Source of the DNA: a virus
Reading direction: 5' to 3' (one strand)
DNA length: 33,979 nucleotides
IMG/VR virus record: IMGVR_UViG_3300030000_000661
Coordinates: 1 to 33,979 of that record
Part shown: one piece after another, positions 13,705 through 21,738 of the stretch
How the letters are laid out: the number at the start of each line of letters is the position of its first letter
Position numbering within the stretch: the first letter of the stretch is position 1
Position numbers and translations under genes: made by a program
The notes under the pieces: generated by a model
What the model saw: the letters and a program-made list of their open reading frames with translations, nothing else
What the model was told of the DNA's origin: nothing
Databases searched by the model: none

Positions 13705-15150
13705 TTAATAACCGGCATAGTCTGGATAGGCAAATAGTCTGCCTGATCGAGCGTCATCTAGCCATTTGAATGCACCTTCAAGGTTGTAAATACCAATGAT
13801 GCTTTCCGCTAATGCTATGTGCTGCAGAGAAAATAGAGATATCAAAATGTTATCAATGGCATTACTTTTGCTGAAGATATGCATGAAGTCATCTTTTAAG
13901 TTGGTGCCGTGAGCCAAATTAGCATTAGCTTGAGCGAGATATATGTCGAAGAGCCTGTCATAATACTCAACAAATTCTCTGTCGCGCGCGAAGTAAAATA
14001 AGGTTTCGATCCCGGCCAGATACTCGGCGTCAACTTCATTAGTAAATGCATCCCATACTTTGTTTTGTGGGGTGCCTCTCGCTATCAGTCTTTCTAGCAA
14101 GCTTTCTCTGTCAAACTTTATTTCAGTGTATGGTGTGTCCTGGTCTTTGCGGAAGTCAGGGTTCTCCTTGAACCACTCACCTATAAATCGCAGCAATTTT
14201 TCTTCTGAAATACCTTTGAGTGGGAGCGGGGAGTTAATCAGTGGAGCGAGATTGTAATGTTTTTTTATGACGTCCACGGCTTTTGAGAAGTCCCTGCTCC
14301 CAAGCCCATACTCTGTTTTGATACGATCCTTCACTGAAGTGAATTCCTCATCTCTCCATTTCTCGATGCGTGGTAGCTCTTTAGCAACTCTAAAGATTTC
14401 TGGGCGAGATAGTTTTTCTGTAAAGGAACCTTGATTGTACTCTGACTGCAACCAGTTATTAAGTTTGTGGAGTGAATCTAGATTTTTTTCAAGCTCGTTA
14501 AACTTTTTCTTCAGGAGAATGAAGTTTATGACGGATACGTCTGTTAAGTGCTTCTGCGAGTCATTGCTAATTGGGTAGCGAAAGGTTTGCCCTGTTGGAT
14601 CAGTTTCTGCAATATCTAAAATGGTTGCTTCTGCTCTTTGGTTTGCGGCTATATATCTTTTGTCGATATTCTCCGATTGTGTTTTGAAGAAGCTCCAAAT
14701 TATGTTGATGTCGTGTGAGCTGGATGAATTGAAGTGAATATTGATTTTTTTGAGTTTGGCGATTTCAATGATTTCATCAATGGCGCCTTTCAGTCTTAAT
14801 TCTACTGAGTGGCGCATATTGAAGCAGACTGGGTAAACAAACTCGTCGACACTGAAGCGAGTGCTTCGATCATTGATAACCAGGTCAATCAGAATGTTTG
14901 CCGCTTTCGAAAAACCCTCCGAATATTCAACATAACTAGGTTGACCGTTGTTACCAACACAGGCGTTCGCCCAGGTGGGTTCTGCTCCACGGAAGGTTGG
15001 ATTTTTGTTAGTCATCAGCCTGGAAATTTCCTTGTTGGGGTCTGAGCCTATGTATCGATGCCATTCTAGGGCGGGTTGTGGGGAGTGCATATCCTCAGTG
15101 GTCGTAAATGAGAAAAATAGCTTTTCCGCGCGGAATAGGTCTGTTTTCAT
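13705..15150 (-). CDS. AT-rich cargo gene, HEPN-like, candidate phage-defence protein
   Basis: 481 residues, leftward, against the late direction, clearly richer in A/T than its neighbours, so probably a separately acquired moron. Residues ~79-152 follow a pattern seen in HEPN-like uncharacterised proteins: a helix, VDEFVYPVCFNMRHSVELRL with Arg113-His114, then SHDINIIW (145-152). The rest is mostly helical (IARGTPQNKVWDAF; FVEYYDRLFDIYLAQ) with no membrane segment. HEPN proteins are often RNases in abortive infection. The site between Q and lysis genes is a known position for lysogen-expressed cargo. Function not established; the fold call rests on memory of the motif. Confidence 0.75.
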   Translation of the reverse strand: MKTDLFRAEKLFFSFTTTEDMHSPQPALEWHRYIGSDPNKEISRLMTNKNPTFRGAEPTWANACVGNNGQPSYVEYSEGFSKAANILIDLVINDRSTRFSVDEFVYPVCFNMRHSVELRLKGAIDEIIEIAKLKKINIHFNSSSSHDINIIWSFFKTQSENIDKRYIAANQRAEATILDIAETDPTGQTFRYPISNDSQKHLTDVSVINFILLKKKFNELEKNLDSLHKLNNWLQSEYNQGSFTEKLSRPEIFRVAKELPRIEKWRDEEFTSVKDRIKTEYGLGSRDFSKAVDVIKKHYNLAPLINSPLPLKGISEEKLLRFIGEWFKENPDFRKDQDTPYTEIKFDRESLLERLIARGTPQNKVWDAFTNEVDAEYLAGIETLFYFARDREFVEYYDRLFDIYLAQANANLAHGTNLKDDFMHIFSKSNAIDNILISLFSLQHIALAESIIGIYNLEGAFKWLDDARSGRLFAYPDYAGY

Positions 15151-15189
15151 TGCAGCGTGAACTGCTGTGAACGCAGCGAGACGCTTTCA

Positions 15190-15218
15190 AAAAACCGGCC
15201 ATCGAGCCGGGTTTTTTT
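15190..15218. terminator. Bidirectional terminator upstream of the lysis genes
   Basis: CCGGC (15195-15199) pairs with GCCGG (15206-15210) around CATCGA, with T7 on the plus side and a run of A before it giving T6 on the minus strand. It would block late transcription before the holin unless RNA polymerase is Q-modified. Confidence 0.8.
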
Positions 15219-15229
15219 ACCAATTTCAG

Positions 15230-15254
15230 GCCCTGCACAGCGCGGGGCTTTTTT
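15230..15254 (+). terminator. Second terminator before the holin
   Basis: GCCCTGC pairs with GCGGGGC (one G-T pair) around a five-base loop and is followed by six T. In tandem with the terminator at 15195, it makes a tight block in the ~180-base gene-free leader of the late operon. Confidence 0.7.
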
Positions 15255-15331
15255 GTTTTCGGCCCCACGCCTGTCTCCTTGCCTAAAGCGGATGCCAGCG
15301 ACGTAGAGGCCGACCTATTTGAGGAAACAGG

Positions 15332-15652
15332 ATGAACTCCGAGCATCAGGCGCTGACAGACGTGCCCCTATGGTTGTTGGTTTTGTTGAGCATGGCTGGT
15401 CTGTCCGGCGAGATGCTTCGGGCGTCCGGCACTGATCTCGGGTTGCGCCAGATCCTACAGCGAGTCGCGTTGCGTTTTTTAGCCTCAGGGTTGTTGGGTA
15501 TGGCGACGTTGCTCTTAGCCATGGCGCTCTGGAGCAACCTCTACTTGGCCGCAGGTCTTGGTATTGTCATTGCCGTGATTGGTGCTGACGTGGCCGGCGG
15601 GCTCTATACCCAATTTCTGGCCAAGAAGGCGGGTATTCAGCCTGGCAAGTAA
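15332..15652 (+). CDS. Holin
   Basis: 106 residues with three hydrophobic segments: VPLWLLVLLSMAGLSGEML (~11-29), FLASGLLGMATLLLAMALW (~49-67) and YLAAGLGIVIAVIGADVAG (~71-89), and a basic C-terminus. This topology and size fit a class I phage holin, which forms the inner-membrane hole that releases endolysin and starts lysis. GAGG precedes the ATG. It is the first late gene, far from the endolysin/Rz genes at the other end of the operon. Confidence 0.8.
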   Translation: MNSEHQALTDVPLWLLVLLSMAGLSGEMLRASGTDLGLRQILQRVALRFLASGLLGMATLLLAMALWSNLYLAAGLGIVIAVIGADVAGGLYTQFLAKKAGIQPGK

Positions 15653-15667
15653 GGGAGGGGAATTGCC

Positions 15668-16408
15668 ATGATCAATATCAAACTCGATGCCGACAGTGTT
15701 CCGTTAGCCAGAGAGATTTCGGACATCCAGCGTAAGCATCTGCCTTTTGCATTGGTGCTGGCTCAAACCCGGCTTGCACAGCGGGTAAAGCCTGGCGTAC
15801 TGGCCGTAATGAAGCAGCGTCTTGATCGGCCCACCCCTACAACACTGAACAGCCTGTTCATCCAGATGGCGACCAAGACGCGTGGTGCAAAGGTTTACTT
15901 CAAAGATTCCTGGGCCTCGGGCATTCCTGCAGACGCCTATCTGCAACAGGCGGTACAGGGTGGCCACCGTCCTCATAAGCGTTTTGAGAAGGCGCTGATT
16001 GCTAAAGGCCTGATGCGCTCGAGTCAGTACGCGGTGCCGACATCAGCATTCCTCAATCAGTATGGCAACGTATCTCGCGGCACGATGACCCGCATCTTGT
16101 CAGGCCTCGGAGCTGCAGAGACATCCGGCGGCTATCAGGCCAACGCTTCGAGCAGTAAACGTAGCCAGCGCAAGGGCAATGCAAAGCGTTACTTCAGCGG
16201 TGCTGTCGATGGTGAGCGTGGCGTCTGGGAGCGGCGAACGATGGGCAAGGGCAGTGCGGTTCGCCCTGTGTTCCTGTTCACGAATGGCACCCCGGGTTAC
16301 CGCGTGATCTTCCCGTTCTTCAAGATCGCCGAAAACATCGTGAAAGCGCACTACGAGGCCGAATTCACAGCTGCACTAGGTCAGGCGATTGCCACTGCTC
16401 GGCCATGA
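15668..16408 (+). CDS. Phage structural-type protein, possibly tail/neck (gpZ-like)
   Basis: 246 residues, strong GGGAGGGG ribosome site. The N-terminus (SDIQRKHLPFALVLAQTRLAQRV) and later basic beta-rich parts resemble, loosely, lambda minor tail protein Z, which acts in tail completion. It ends with a helix typical of such proteins (HYEAEFTAALGQAIATAR). It sits between holin and terminase rather than among head-tail joining genes. If it completes tails, it is one of the few joining factors left after loss of the capsid block. Assignment tentative. Confidence 0.5.
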   Translation: MINIKLDADSVPLAREISDIQRKHLPFALVLAQTRLAQRVKPGVLAVMKQRLDRPTPTTLNSLFIQMATKTRGAKVYFKDSWASGIPADAYLQQAVQGGHRPHKRFEKALIAKGLMRSSQYAVPTSAFLNQYGNVSRGTMTRILSGLGAAETSGGYQANASSSKRSQRKGNAKRYFSGAVDGERGVWERRTMGKGSAVRPVFLFTNGTPGYRVIFPFFKIAENIVKAHYEAEFTAALGQAIATARP

Positions 16409-16410
16409 CA

Positions 16411-16490
16411 GGCGATCCCGCCCCCCCCCGGGGGCAATCTCAACGGGTCCTCCCGAGGGGGCCGGGCATAGGGGGTAATTCGGGCCCCGC
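16411..16490. other. Candidate cos site: GC-homopolymer tract before the terminase genes
   Basis: A gene-free stretch with C9 (16421-16429) directly followed by G5, then CCCGAGGGGGCC, AGGGGG and GGGCCC within 75 bases. The large terminase subunit is of the cos-cutting lambda type and cos usually lies just upstream of the small subunit, as here. The exact nick positions cannot be read from sequence. Long homopolymers are also error-prone in sequencing. Confidence 0.4.
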
Positions 16491-16533
16491 TTCATCACTA
16501 TGTATGACCCTTTTCCAGAGGTTGGTTGTTGTT

Positions 16534-17085
16534 ATGTCTTCGAAGATCACAACGATCACACGGCAACCATTCTGGCTGAACAAGAAGACCATGGCCGATA
16601 GCCTCGGTATTTCGGTTCAGGCCTTTGACAAATGGGGGGTTCCTCCGGTGGCAAAGATCGGCCGCGAGTCGTTTTATGACGTCCGGTCGGTGCTGGATAA
16701 TCGCCTTCAACACCAAACCGGCAAACAGCAACCTGATGCTGATGAACGCGATCCGCACATTGCTTACAAGATAGATTGCGAGCGACTGCGTCTGACCAAA
16801 GAGCAGGCTGACGCCCAGGCACGTAAAAACCGGATCGGCGACAAGGAGCTGGCTCCGGTCGCTTTCATGACTTTCGCGCTCTCCAAGTTGTCGGCGCAGT
16901 TGGCTGCAACCCTTAACACCATTCCCAAGCTCGTGAAGCGTAAGCACCCCGATATCGCCGTGCGACACCTCGATGCGGTCGAGAACGAAATTGCCGTTAC
17001 GCGTAACGCCGCTATTGGGTTGGCTGATCGTGTGCCGGAGCTTTTGGATGAGTACATCGCCACCTTGGATGAGGTCGCTGGTTGA
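16534..17085 (+). CDS. Terminase small subunit (Nu1-like)
   Basis: 183 residues; start set at the ATG of MSSKITT, behind AGAGG, though ATG 16504 is possible. The N-terminus is a MerR/Nu1-like winged helix (LNKKTMADSLGISVQAFDKW, residues ~14-33), which binds cos DNA in lambda. The helical C-terminus (ALSKLSAQLAATLNTIPKLV) should contact the large subunit. Overlaps the large subunit gene by 17 bases. Confidence 0.8.
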   Translation: MSSKITTITRQPFWLNKKTMADSLGISVQAFDKWGVPPVAKIGRESFYDVRSVLDNRLQHQTGKQQPDADERDPHIAYKIDCERLRLTKEQADAQARKNRIGDKELAPVAFMTFALSKLSAQLAATLNTIPKLVKRKHPDIAVRHLDAVENEIAVTRNAAIGLADRVPELLDEYIATLDEVAG

Positions 17086-19099
17086 CGCTGTCCGGCGCGG
17101 GCTAAAGAGCCTGCACAAAGATGCCCCTATGACGGCTGTCGAGTGGGCCGACGAATATTTCTACATGTCGTCTGAGTCGTCCTACGGCGAAGGCAAATGG
17201 ACGACTGAAGCCTTCCAAGTGCCCTTGCTGAATGCCATGGGTAACGACCTGATCGAAGAGTTGAACCTGCTGAAGTCGGCGCGGGTTGGTTACACCAAGA
17301 TGTTGGTGGCGAACATCGCCTACAAGATCGAACACAAGAAGCGCAGCGTCTGCATGTGGAGTCCGACCGACGACGACGCTAAAGACATCATGAAAAAACA
17401 CGTGGATCCGATGATCCGTGACGTGCCTGTGATCAAGGCGCTGGCGCCCTGGTGCGGAAAGAAACACGGTGATAATACCCAAGAGTCCAAGGTCTTTGAA
17501 AACCGCAAGGTGCTGTGGTGGTTGGGTGGTACAGCCGGCGGTAACTACCGAGAGAAAAGCCCGGATGAAGTGGGGTACGACGAGCTATCGAACTTCGATG
17601 AAGACATTGACGGCGAAGGGTCTCCGACCTTCCTGGGCGATAAGCGTCTCGAGGGTGCGACCTACCCCAAGTCGATTCGCGGTTCCACCCCCAAGTTGGC
17701 TGGCACCTGCCAAATCACTCGGGCCGCTGAGGAGTCTGCCTACCTCATGCGCTTTCACATCCGCTGTCCGCAATGCCGCACCGAACAGACCCTGAAGTGG
17801 GGCGGCAAGGATGATTCGTTTGGCATCAAGTGGCTGAAAGATGAGCGTGGTGAGGTCGTCAAGGCCTGGTATCTGTGCGAGTCCGGTAACGGCTGCACAT
17901 TCGAACATTTCGAGATGGTCGAGGCGTCCAGAGTCGGTCGGTACATCTGCGAAAAGACCGGCATCTGGACGCGTGACAGTATTGAGTGGTTCGAAGCAGA
18001 CGATACACCGATGCGCACGCCGCGCCGGCTCACATTCCACATTTGGACGGTGTATTCGACGTTCACCACCTGGGTAAAGATCGCCGATGAGCGCGTCAAG
18101 GCCGGCAAGGATCGAGGCAAGCTCAAGACCTTTACCAACACCACGTTGGGTGAGGCATGGGAAGAGGACCAGACCGAGAAAGTCGACTGGGAGTTGCTCT
18201 ACGGACGGCGTGAAGTTTACGCCGCCCAAGTGCCGCCGCGCGTAGCAGTGCTGACCGGTTCGATCGACACCCAGGACGACCGATACGAATTGCGTGTTTG
18301 GGGGTGGGGGGCGGGCGAAGAGGCTTGGTTGATTGATCGCCGGATTCTGTACGGCGATCCGGATAGCGCGGTTCTAAAGCGAAAAGTCGGGCTTGAGCTG
18401 CATCGGCAGTACGCCCGCGCAGATGGTGCGGTGATGCGAGTTGAGCGTTGGTGTTGGGACTCCGGCGGCCACCACTCTGATGCTGTCCGTGCCGAAAGCC
18501 GCAAGCATGGCGTGCATTGGGTGATCCCGATTTTCGGGGCCAGCACCTACGGCAAGCCGATTGCGAGCTTCCCGCGGCGCAAGGAAAAGAAGTCCAAAAC
18601 CTACCTCACGGAAATTGGTACCGACAACGCTAAAGAGGTGATCTACAACCGCCTCAAGCTACAGCCGGACGGCAATCGTCCGGTGCCAGGGTTGGTGCAC
18701 TTTCCAGCGGATGACCTCATCTGTGACGGCGACGAGCTGAAGCAGCTAACCAGTGAAAGCAAAAAATGGATCATGGCCCGAGGTCGCCGCGTGCTCCGCT
18801 GGGATGCCAGCAAGAAGCGCAATGAGGCGCTCGACTGCTTTGTGTACGCCTTAGCGGCGCTGCGTATCAGTCAGGAGAAGTTCGGCCTTGATCTTGAGTA
18901 TATGGCCAGCCAAAACCCGGCATCGGGCGTTTGGGAGCTGCCAGACGAGTCGGATGACCCAGATGAGCCGGGCGACCTTGATGATCCACAACTCCCGGCC
19001 GTTGAGCCAGAACCGGCCCTGGTGCCGATCCAACCACAACCAGACCATCAGCCCGCCGCCGGCGGCTGGATTGAATCAGGAGCGAACGCATGGCTGTAA
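17069..19099 (+). CDS. Terminase large subunit, lambda GpA family
   Basis: 676 residues, full length for the family (lambda gpA 641). Packaging ATPase and cos endonuclease. Walker A-like KSARVGYTK at 69-77 (the lambda variant is nearly the same), Walker B-like VGYDEL at 168-173, and nuclease acidic residue Asp400 in GSIDTQDDR. CPQC (233-236) plus Cys270 and Cys276 could bind zinc. The C-terminal ~50 residues are Pro/Asp-rich and probably disordered. Start chosen at MRSLVDAV because the longer reading lies within the small subunit gene. Intact, although the capsid it should fill is not encoded nearby. Confidence 0.95.
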   Translation: MRSLVDAVRRGLKSLHKDAPMTAVEWADEYFYMSSESSYGEGKWTTEAFQVPLLNAMGNDLIEELNLLKSARVGYTKMLVANIAYKIEHKKRSVCMWSPTDDDAKDIMKKHVDPMIRDVPVIKALAPWCGKKHGDNTQESKVFENRKVLWWLGGTAGGNYREKSPDEVGYDELSNFDEDIDGEGSPTFLGDKRLEGATYPKSIRGSTPKLAGTCQITRAAEESAYLMRFHIRCPQCRTEQTLKWGGKDDSFGIKWLKDERGEVVKAWYLCESGNGCTFEHFEMVEASRVGRYICEKTGIWTRDSIEWFEADDTPMRTPRRLTFHIWTVYSTFTTWVKIADERVKAGKDRGKLKTFTNTTLGEAWEEDQTEKVDWELLYGRREVYAAQVPPRVAVLTGSIDTQDDRYELRVWGWGAGEEAWLIDRRILYGDPDSAVLKRKVGLELHRQYARADGAVMRVERWCWDSGGHHSDAVRAESRKHGVHWVIPIFGASTYGKPIASFPRRKEKKSKTYLTEIGTDNAKEVIYNRLKLQPDGNRPVPGLVHFPADDLICDGDELKQLTSESKKWIMARGRRVLRWDASKKRNEALDCFVYALAALRISQEKFGLDLEYMASQNPASGVWELPDESDDPDEPGDLDDPQLPAVEPEPALVPIQPQPDHQPAAGGWIESGANAWL

Positions 19100-19296
19100 C
19101 AGCGCAGGAAATGCTCGAAAAGTACCTGCAAGCCGAAGCGGACGTGCTGGCCGGCAAGGACGTTCAGTTCAATGGCCGTCGTGTTGTCATGGCGGACCTG
19201 CCGGCCATCATCGCAGGCCGAAAAGAGTGGGAGCGCCGAGTAGCTCAATCGCAAAAAGGAGGACGCCCGGGCTACTCCCTGGCGTCGTTTGAATGA
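19090..19296 (+). CDS. Head-completion protein, lambda gpW family
   Basis: 68 residues, overlapping the terminase end by 10 bases and the portal start by four. TAQEMLEKYLQAEADVLAGK, then VQFNGRRVVMADL, match the gpW family, which seals the portal after packaging and makes the platform for tail joining. The order terL, gpW, portal is that of lambda. Retained although no capsid gene follows. Confidence 0.85.
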   Translation: MAVTAQEMLEKYLQAEADVLAGKDVQFNGRRVVMADLPAIIAGRKEWERRVAQSQKGGRPGYSLASFE

Positions 19297-20828
19297 ACCT
19301 GCTGGACAAAGTCCTAGCGCCGCTATTTCCGGGCATGGTGGCCGAGCGGCTGCGTGCGCGTAACGTGATCATGGCGTTTGAAGCCGCCTCTGTGACGCGC
19401 ACGCACAAGGCCAAGAAGCAAACCAAGAGCGCTGATGCGTCGCTGAACAAAACGCTGAAATCATTGCGTGAGCAGTGCCGCAAACTGGACGAAGACCACG
19501 ACATTGTTACGGGGCTTTTTGATCGCCTGGAAGAGCGGGTGGTGGGTGGTCCGGGTATCGCGGTGGAGCCGATTCCGCTGGGTTACGACGGCACGATTCA
19601 CGGGGCGTTTGCGGCCTCGGTCAAGGCTCTGTGGGGTGAATGGTCGCTTAAGCCGGAGACATCCGGTGAGTTGACCCGGCCGCAAATGGAACGGCTCATG
19701 TGCCGCACTTGGCTGCGTGATGGCGAGGGGTTGGCGCAAATGCTTATGGGCAAAGTGCCCGGCTACGAACACTTGCACGGCGTGCCGTTTGCGCTGGAGC
19801 TGCTGGAGCCGGATTACCTGCCCATCGACTACACCGACCTGTCCAAGGGCATCGTCCAAGGGGTGGAGCGCAACGCGTGGCGCCGGAAGCGGGCTTATCA
19901 CCTGTTTAAAGGGCATCCAGGGGATCAGCTCGGCATCTTTGCGCAAAACACCAAGCGTGTGCCGGCCGAGCAGATGATTCACATTGCGCATCGAAAACGC
20001 ATTGGCCAGAACCGTGGCCAGCCGCTGCTGCACGCGGTGTTGATCCGATTGGCGGATATCAAGGATTACGAGGAAAGCGAGCGGGTCGCGGCGCGGATCA
20101 GTGCGGCGCTGGCGATGTACATTAAGAAAGGCACCGGTGAGGACTTTGTGCCTGCTGGCAATGGTGAGAATCGGCCTGAGCGTACATTTCCAATCGCGCC
20201 GGGCATCGTGATCGACACGCTGCTGCCCGGTGAAGACGTCGGGATGATCGAGAGCAACCGCCCAAACCCCTTCCTTGAAGGCTTCCGCAATGGCCAGCTC
20301 AAGGCCGTCGCGGCGGGTACACGCGGCACGTACTCCAGTGTGGCGCGCAGCTATGACGGAACCTATTCGGCGCAGCGTCAGGAGCTGGTCGAGGGGCAGT
20401 TGGGCTACGACCTGCTGCAACACGAATTCATCGACTACTGGTGCCGGCCGGTTTATCGCAAATGGCTCGAAATGGCGATTCTAAGCGGCCAACTGGTTGT
20501 TCCCGCCGATGTCGATCCGCGCACGATTTACGGCGCGTTTTATCAAGGTCCGGTGATGCCCTGGATCAATCCGGTGCATGAGGCCACGGCTTGGAAGCTT
20601 CTGGTTGAGGCCGGCTTTGCAGACGAGGCAGAGGTGGCCCGGTCGCGGCAGCGCAACCCTTCAGAACTCAAGGCGTCGCGCAAGGCGGAAGTCGCCGCGA
20701 ACCGCGAGAGCGGGCTGGTTTTCAGCTCGGACTATTACCACCAAATCTACGGGAAGAATCAGCCCAATGATGACGAAAAACAACGGGCCGCTGATGCGGC
20801 CGCGGGCGTCGATAAGCCCGACGAATAA
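19293..20828 (+). CDS. Portal protein, lambda family
   Basis: 511 residues, normal length for lambda-type portals. Typical segments are present: ALELLEPDYLPIDYTDL, HIAHRKRIGQNRGQPLLHAV (~230-249) and GTYSSVARSYDGTYSAQRQE (~352-371), followed by a C-terminal DDEKQRAADAAAG. Portals form the dodecameric ring through which DNA enters the head and onto which the tail attaches. Nothing suggests decay. In relatives it is followed by a ClpP-like prohead protease, whose first ~70 codons follow here and overlap the portal end. Confidence 0.93.
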   Translation: MNLLDKVLAPLFPGMVAERLRARNVIMAFEAASVTRTHKAKKQTKSADASLNKTLKSLREQCRKLDEDHDIVTGLFDRLEERVVGGPGIAVEPIPLGYDGTIHGAFAASVKALWGEWSLKPETSGELTRPQMERLMCRTWLRDGEGLAQMLMGKVPGYEHLHGVPFALELLEPDYLPIDYTDLSKGIVQGVERNAWRRKRAYHLFKGHPGDQLGIFAQNTKRVPAEQMIHIAHRKRIGQNRGQPLLHAVLIRLADIKDYEESERVAARISAALAMYIKKGTGEDFVPAGNGENRPERTFPIAPGIVIDTLLPGEDVGMIESNRPNPFLEGFRNGQLKAVAAGTRGTYSSVARSYDGTYSAQRQELVEGQLGYDLLQHEFIDYWCRPVYRKWLEMAILSGQLVVPADVDPRTIYGAFYQGPVMPWINPVHEATAWKLLVEAGFADEAEVARSRQRNPSELKASRKAEVAANRESGLVFSSDYYHQIYGKNQPNDDEKQRAADAAAGVDKPDE

Positions 20829-21468
20829 GCCTGAGGAAAGCTGGTATTCCATTCGTGCTGCGTCGCGGGGTGTGGCTGAAGTCATGCTCTATGACGATAT
20901 CGGCGCCTGGGGAATCTCGGCTCGCCAGTTCGCTCGCGATCTGGCGGCGCTCGGTGACGTCTCACAGATCAACCTATCAGACGGCGCCGGCTGGACCAGC
21001 GCCTGGGTGCGCTGGCACAGCCAGGCCGCCGGCAAGGCCCGCCACTGGCGAGCGCCCAGCCTGGGCGAGCAGGGCGCGTTGATCAGCCCCAGTGGAGAGC
21101 CGGCGCAGGGTACGTTTGTCGCTGGCCTGTACGGCAACGCCGGCCCCCAGCCGGATAACCGCGACCACGTCGAGGTCTGGCGCTTTGATGATGGCGGCTC
21201 GCTGGTCTACGACTGGCAGGCCAAGAGCTACACCATCAGCCTGCCCAGCGGCACGGTGAGCATTCAGGTCGGCGGCAGTTTGGCGGTGGTGACGGACAGC
21301 GCCATCACTGGCAAGGCCGACACCATCACCCTGACCGGGAAAATCACCCTCAATGGCGACGTGCAAATCAACGGTGCCAGCCTGCAGCACAACGGCGTAA
21401 ACGTGGGATCGACCCATACCCATATGGGCGTGATGCCAGGCCCTGGGTCAACCGGCGCGCCGCACTAA
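20767..21468 (+). CDS. Deletion fusion: N-terminus of prohead protease joined to baseplate spike V
   Basis: 233 residues. Residues 1-70 (ESWYSIRAAS..., DDIGAWGISARQFARDLAAL, GDVSQINL) are the start of a ClpP-like prohead protease, which should continue LRINSPGGDV with the oxyanion-hole glycines. Instead, at residue 71 (base ~20977) the sequence becomes P2 gpV: DGAGWTSAWVRWHSQAAGKA, PSLGEQ, PSGEP, LYGNA, a beta-helix stalk (DTITLTGKITLNGDVQINGA) and the iron-binding spike tip GSTHTHMGV. P2 gpV has ~35 further residues at its N-terminus, lost here. The protease has no catalytic Ser or His. The frame is open across the joint, so a hybrid spike may be made; whether the OB-fold closes without its first strand is doubtful. 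Uses the protease start, overlapping portal by 62 bases. Confidence 0.85.
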   Translation: MMTKNNGPLMRPRASISPTNKPEESWYSIRAASRGVAEVMLYDDIGAWGISARQFARDLAALGDVSQINLSDGAGWTSAWVRWHSQAAGKARHWRAPSLGEQGALISPSGEPAQGTFVAGLYGNAGPQPDNRDHVEVWRFDDGGSLVYDWQAKSYTISLPSGTVSIQVGGSLAVVTDSAITGKADTITLTGKITLNGDVQINGASLQHNGVNVGSTHTHMGVMPGPGSTGAPH

Positions 21469-21495
21469 TACCGATCAGCAACCCATAACCCCATC

Positions 21496-21517
21496 AACCG
21501 CCGAGAGCGGTTTTTTT
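21496..21517 (+). terminator. Terminator hairpin between V and the next tail gene
   Basis: AACCGC/GCGGTT stem with CGAGA loop, ending in T7. The core CCGCCGAGNGCGG recurs at 31751-31764 and the following TTTTTTGTGCCTG recurs at 32922-32934. It would stop unmodified polymerase within the tail operon. Confidence 0.75.
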
Positions 21518-21533
21518 GTGCCTGGAGAACAGC

Positions 21534-21734
21534 ATGGTCACCCCCAAGAAACTTACTGAAGACCTGGCCAGTACCGGCCCTGCGATGTTTCGCGACACCC
21601 TCTATACCTCCCGCGCTCTGTTCTTGCCGGACGGTCGCCAATTGGCGGTGGCCCAGGGGCGAGTGTCCGCCGAAGCCGGTGACACCATCGCCATGGACTA
21701 CCTGAGCAAGCACCCGGATCTGCAGAAGGAGTAA
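21534..21734 (+). CDS. Small conserved tail-region protein, hypothetical
   Basis: 66 residues starting MVTPKKLTEDL after GGAG. Mixed alpha/beta: TGPAMFRDTLYTSRALFLPD, then GRQLAVAQGRVSAEAGDTIA. It lies between baseplate genes V and W, so a baseplate or assembly role is likely, but P2 itself has no gene here and I do not recognise a named family. Confidence 0.6.
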   Translation: MVTPKKLTEDLASTGPAMFRDTLYTSRALFLPDGRQLAVAQGRVSAEAGDTIAMDYLSKHPDLQKE

Positions 21735-21738
21735 CGCG

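Noticed and set aside
19461-20423. 320-codon minus-strand frame inside the portal gene
   Set aside because: Portal is intact and unmistakable; the antisense frame is a codon-bias artefact.
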